A stretch of 64,000 nucleotides of DNA from assembly GCF_032854445.1 (NCBI RefSeq), contig NC_088302.1, forward strand, positions 14,999,338 through 15,063,337, given 5' to 3'. The DNA comes from Liolophura sinensis (lineage: Eukaryota; Mollusca; Polyplacophora; Chitonida; Chitonidae). Every line of letters begins with the position of its first letter. Position 1 is the first letter of the stretch. Below, in pieces: positions 60,842 through 64,000 of the stretch. The notes under the pieces are model-generated. The model was not told the origin of the DNA. It ran no database searches and saw only the letters and a program-made list of their open reading frames with translations. A program made the position numbers and the translations under genes.

Positions 60842-61072
60842 AGAAAACGTACAAAAGACTTTGTTCAACCAATGCGTTTATATGTACGCAATGATAAAAA
60901 TAAAACGTTTTCAAATCAGAACGCACCGCGCAGCGACAGCGTAGCGGCTAGCCAACACATGGCTCATAGCGTGAACAGTCCTTACGTCGTAAGATTTCCA
61001 AATGGGAAATCGTTCAAACCTTACTGTAACCCTGGTCTAAGCTGTATAGTGGATTGTTCATGCCTGTTTTGA
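60842..61072 (+). CDS. Candidate terminal exon of an unrecognised gene (low confidence)
   Basis: After a pyrimidine-rich TTTTTTCTATTTGTAGAG, an open frame of 76 codons runs to TGA at 61070-61072: RKRTKDFVQPMRLYVRNDK, then HMAHSVNSPYVVRFPNG and a Cys-rich end. With the AG at 60840-60841 it is phase 0 and could join 57918. No family recognised; it might equally be chance or a transposon remnant. Confidence 0.22.
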   Translation, partial: RKRTKDFVQPMRLYVRNDKNKTFSNQNAPRSDSVAASQHMAHSVNSPYVVRFPNGKSFKPYCNPGLSCIVDCSCLF

Positions 61073-61171
61073 CGATCTGATTTTGTGGGCAAACTATTAA
61101 CGTATAGTATTCGTGATTTAAAGAACAGTAGTCAAACCGGCGTGGATCAGGAATACATCGGGATGTGCACT

Positions 61172-61806
61172 ACATCGCAGTGCATGCCACACAGAATATC
61201 GTGCAGGATACCGCTCTGCACATCGCACAGAATGTGGTACAGCACATCCCATAGGATATGGTACTGTACATCGCACAGAATATCCCATAGGATATGGTAC
61301 TGCACATCGCACAGAATATCCCATAGGATATGGTACTGTACATCGCACAGGATATCGCACTGCACATCGCACAGGATGTAACACAGCATATCGCACAGGA
61401 TATCGCACTGCACATCGCACAGGATATAACACAGCATATCGCACAGGATGTCGCACGGAATATCGCACTGCACATCGCACAGGATATCGCACAGCACATC
61501 GCACAGAATATCGCACAGGATATCGCACTGCACATCGCACAGGATATAACACAGCATGTCGCACAGGATGTCGCACTGCATATCGTACAGCACATCGTAC
61601 AACACAGCACATCGCACAGGATATCGCACTGAATATCGCACAGGATATGGCACTGCACATCCTACAGAATATCGCACTGCACATCGCACAAGATTTTGCA
61701 CTGCATATCACACAGAATATCGTACGGAATATCGCTCTGTCCGTCCTACAGAATATCACACTGCACATCACACAGAATATCGCAAGGATTATCGCACGGA
61801 TCGCAT
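61172..61806. repeat. 12-bp satellite (ATCGCACAGGAT / ATCGCACTGCAC)
   Basis: About 50 units alternate AGGAT, TGCAC, AGAAT and AGCAT after ATCGCAC. Because 12 is four codons, several frames on both strands stay open (up to 238 codons) with four-residue repeats such as IAQD or CAMC. A 36-bp sub-array (CCCATAGGATATGGTACTGT) is triplicated at about 61228-61345. Confidence 0.93.
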
Positions 61807-62004
61807 CAGGCATGATATCTGATTTGTCATGCATGGATATCTTGTCTGACCGTTCCCAGTAGGGATAATAGCCCTAGAATACCTAGTATGCGGTACAACC
61901 CTGTTGCGTTGATTCATTCAAGATGCGTGTTCTATCAGAAGTGAACTTAATTCGTGTGTAAGAATTATGTCTTCGAAGAACACGCACCGTCTCTTGATTT
62001 CAAA

Positions 62005-62075
62005 TTGTTTTCGCCACAATATGGGTGAAAAATTTCCGATGTGGCGTTAAGCCATAATCATTCATTCACTCAAAG
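62005..62075 (+). repeat. Family 3 repeat end
   Basis: CGCCACAATATGGGTGAAAA, TTTCCGATGTGGCGTTAAGC and an ATTCATTCACTC tail. Related reverse pieces lie at 36780, 46735 and 63000. Confidence 0.5.
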
Positions 62076-62591
62076 AAAACGTTTTTATGATCTTTAGACT
62101 GTAGTATTCAGAAGCGAGAATTATGTTGAAAAAACACCCCAGTTCAGTTCCACATATTCGGGCAACAATTAGCATGTATTAAATCAAGAAAGTGAGGTCC
62201 GTGAGGTCTCGGGGTCGAAGTCAGCTTTGGTTGGTTCTGCTGCGGTTTTCATTTACAAGACTTGTCAACTATAGCTGCATGATGAAGGGTCCCGCCCATA
62301 AACCTGACCAACTTGGTATTAGAGAATTTTCCTTGACAGAAACCTATTCCTAAGAAACGTCATAAGCTACAGACATCGGGTTCAATCCCAGATCGTGCCT
62401 TACCGGCGACTTGTAAAATTACTACTTGATGGTAGTTCAATATAACGGGGAAAGTTGTCGACTACAGATCTAGTGGTATTCAGTGACTGAATGGGACACC
62501 GTGTATTTCAACTGGCACAGTACTGTAATATGCGGCAAATGATGAAAGGGTAATGCTGAAATGACGATAAACCCCAAGCAAATTACAATAA

Positions 62592-62780
62592 ACTTTGTGC
62601 CAGCTCATACTGGCTTTTTCTCCGGCCGTACGTGTGAAAATCTGTCAGCAACCTGCGGATGGTCGTGGGTTTCCACCGGCTCTGTCTGGTTTCCTGCCAC
62701 CATTAAACGGGCGCCATCGTACAAGTGAAATGTTCTTGAGTACGACGTAAAACACCAATCAAATAAATAAATAAATCAAA
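62592..62780 (+). repeat. SINE family 1, 5' truncated
   Basis: GCCAGCTCATACTGGCTTTT, CAACCTGCGGATGGTCGTGG and AAAACACCAATCAAATAAAT; the tRNA-like head is absent. Confidence 0.87.
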
Positions 62781-62789
62781 CTTTCTCAC

Positions 62790-64000
62790 AGTGATATGTG
62801 CTGCTTATATCTCAACTCCCTCGGTATAGCTCGCGTGCGATTTGTGTTCAGAGGTTTGTCAGTGGGTGACTGCTTACATGTAAAGAAGTATTGAATGAAT
62901 GAAAGAATGGATGATTATACTCTCTCTACGACAAACCCTGTAACCTTTAGGTTGGTAGACTGTAAGGCCTCTGCCCAAGGAGAGTATAATAACAAAAGCT
63001 GAACGCCGCATTGGCAGTACTGCAGCCGTGGCGATCATTTATATGATCGATAGAGGGATTAGAGCAATAATCAAAACTCGCAATTTGTTGAATAAAATTA
63101 TAAAATTTCAGCTGATTGCATTTTAAGGCTTTATTAGTTTAGATACGAGAAGAACTGGTGATTAATTGGTAAATTATTGTAAGCAAACTGAACATTTGGT
63201 TGTTTAGTACGTCAGTAGTCTATACGTAAACGATCACTGTGATGAAGTTATTAAATATGTCCATTCTGTTACTTACCTGAATATTATATTTTGCACAGTT
63301 CAGATATATTTACCTTTAGTTATTCTCCAACTTGTATTCTGTTATGTCTCTTTTTAAAAGCAGATGGCAAACAATACGAAGAAAGATTGTAGTAGAAATA
63401 CAAGCTTCGGTTGGTCAGAGCACGTGCTGGGTGTAGATTTCCAAACAGTCTGACAGCTCATCGGGAGTTCTGCTCTACACACAGTATAGTCACAAATGCC
63501 TGCCCAGTCCTGTAACCGCAAACCAACCCATGTTCGTGGACTCTCATTGGGGACATGATCTCTATTGTCCCTCCCACCCCCAACCGTTTATGAATCCGCA
63601 AATCCCAAACACAGAGGAGTGTTCATCCAATCCTGTTTATATCGTGCTGTGTTTCCACAATCCGCTTGCGCAAACCTCTCATATCTTGATGTTAATTTTG
63701 TCCTACCCAACCACGTGGGCACGGCATACCTTTATTTCAGTACAAGTGAGCAATGCTGGACTTGTTTTAGCATGACGGTGATTATGTATATTTGGCATGT
63801 CTATATAAGGCAGCTATACCCTTAGATCTTGCATACCAGTCCCTTGTGGTGGTCCTGGACAAAACGGCCATGCAACTTCCTTCTCAAATCATGGTATATG
63901 ACGTTACGTCGAACTCCACCGAACCTTGCTGGGTAAACCTACTTTTCTCACTTGGCATGTAAGTTGAACCTGCGAATAGCGAAAAGACGTGTACGCGTAG
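62790..64000. other. Intergenic DNA, no gene recognised
   Basis: Contains a reverse family 3 piece (AACGCCGCATTGGCAGTACT, about 63003). The remaining open frames are short and unremarkable. Confidence 0.4.

Noticed and set aside
61118-61834. 238-, 184- and 162-codon reverse frames with Cys-rich repeats
   Set aside because: They are translations of the 12-bp satellite in several frames; no coding evidence outside the repeat.

Overview
This window is eukaryotic nuclear DNA. Genes are split by GT-AG introns, intergenic DNA is AT-rich, and there are many minisatellites and tRNA-derived SINEs. The dominant SINE has a tRNA-like head (box A TGGCTCAGTCGG, box B GAGTTCAAGTCC) and a 3' tail AAAACACCAATCAAATAAAT. 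I associate this type with mollusc genomes, so a mollusc (or close lophotrochozoan) is the likely source. That assignment is from memory and was not searched. Two 200-N scaffold gaps are present (12425-12624, 49786-49985).

Layout: (1) 1-3735 holds the last three exons and 3' UTR of POLG, the catalytic subunit of mitochondrial DNA polymerase gamma, on the + strand. (2) 3.7-30.2 kb is a gene-poor interval filled with SINE fragments and large minisatellites: a 21-bp unit (7.6-8.4 kb), a 28-bp unit (11.0-12.2 kb), a 58-bp unit (16.2-18.4 kb) and a 42-bp unit (24.7-26.3 kb). Several of these have long open frames that are artefacts of stop-free repeat units. (3) 30277-48066 is a complete 23-coding-exon, + strand gene for a Na-K-Cl cotransporter (SLC12A1/2/3 group, most like NKCC1/SLC12A2), 1193 codons. 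It has an RFQV kinase-docking motif, a threonine-rich regulatory N-terminus, 12 transmembrane segments and the SLC12 C-terminal domain. (4) 48.1-64 kb is mostly repeats and unrecognised DNA. It includes weak exon candidates (56916-57179, 57700-57918, 60842-61072) and a 12-bp satellite (61.2-61.8 kb).

The best observations are in the cotransporter gene. At four exon edges, coding sequence has been tandemly copied into the flanking intron or UTR: the exon 3 acceptor (41-bp unit, three copies), the exon 8 acceptor (99-bp unit, two copies, in frame and stop-free, so a 33-residue alternative insertion is possible), the exon 12 donor edge (degenerate copies) and the stop-codon end of exon 23 (40-bp unit, about 15 copies in the 3' UTR). 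In addition, a full-length SINE with a perfect 13-bp target-site duplication landed two bases before the AG of the exon 19 acceptor. I see no bacterial-type system, CRISPR array or defence locus here.
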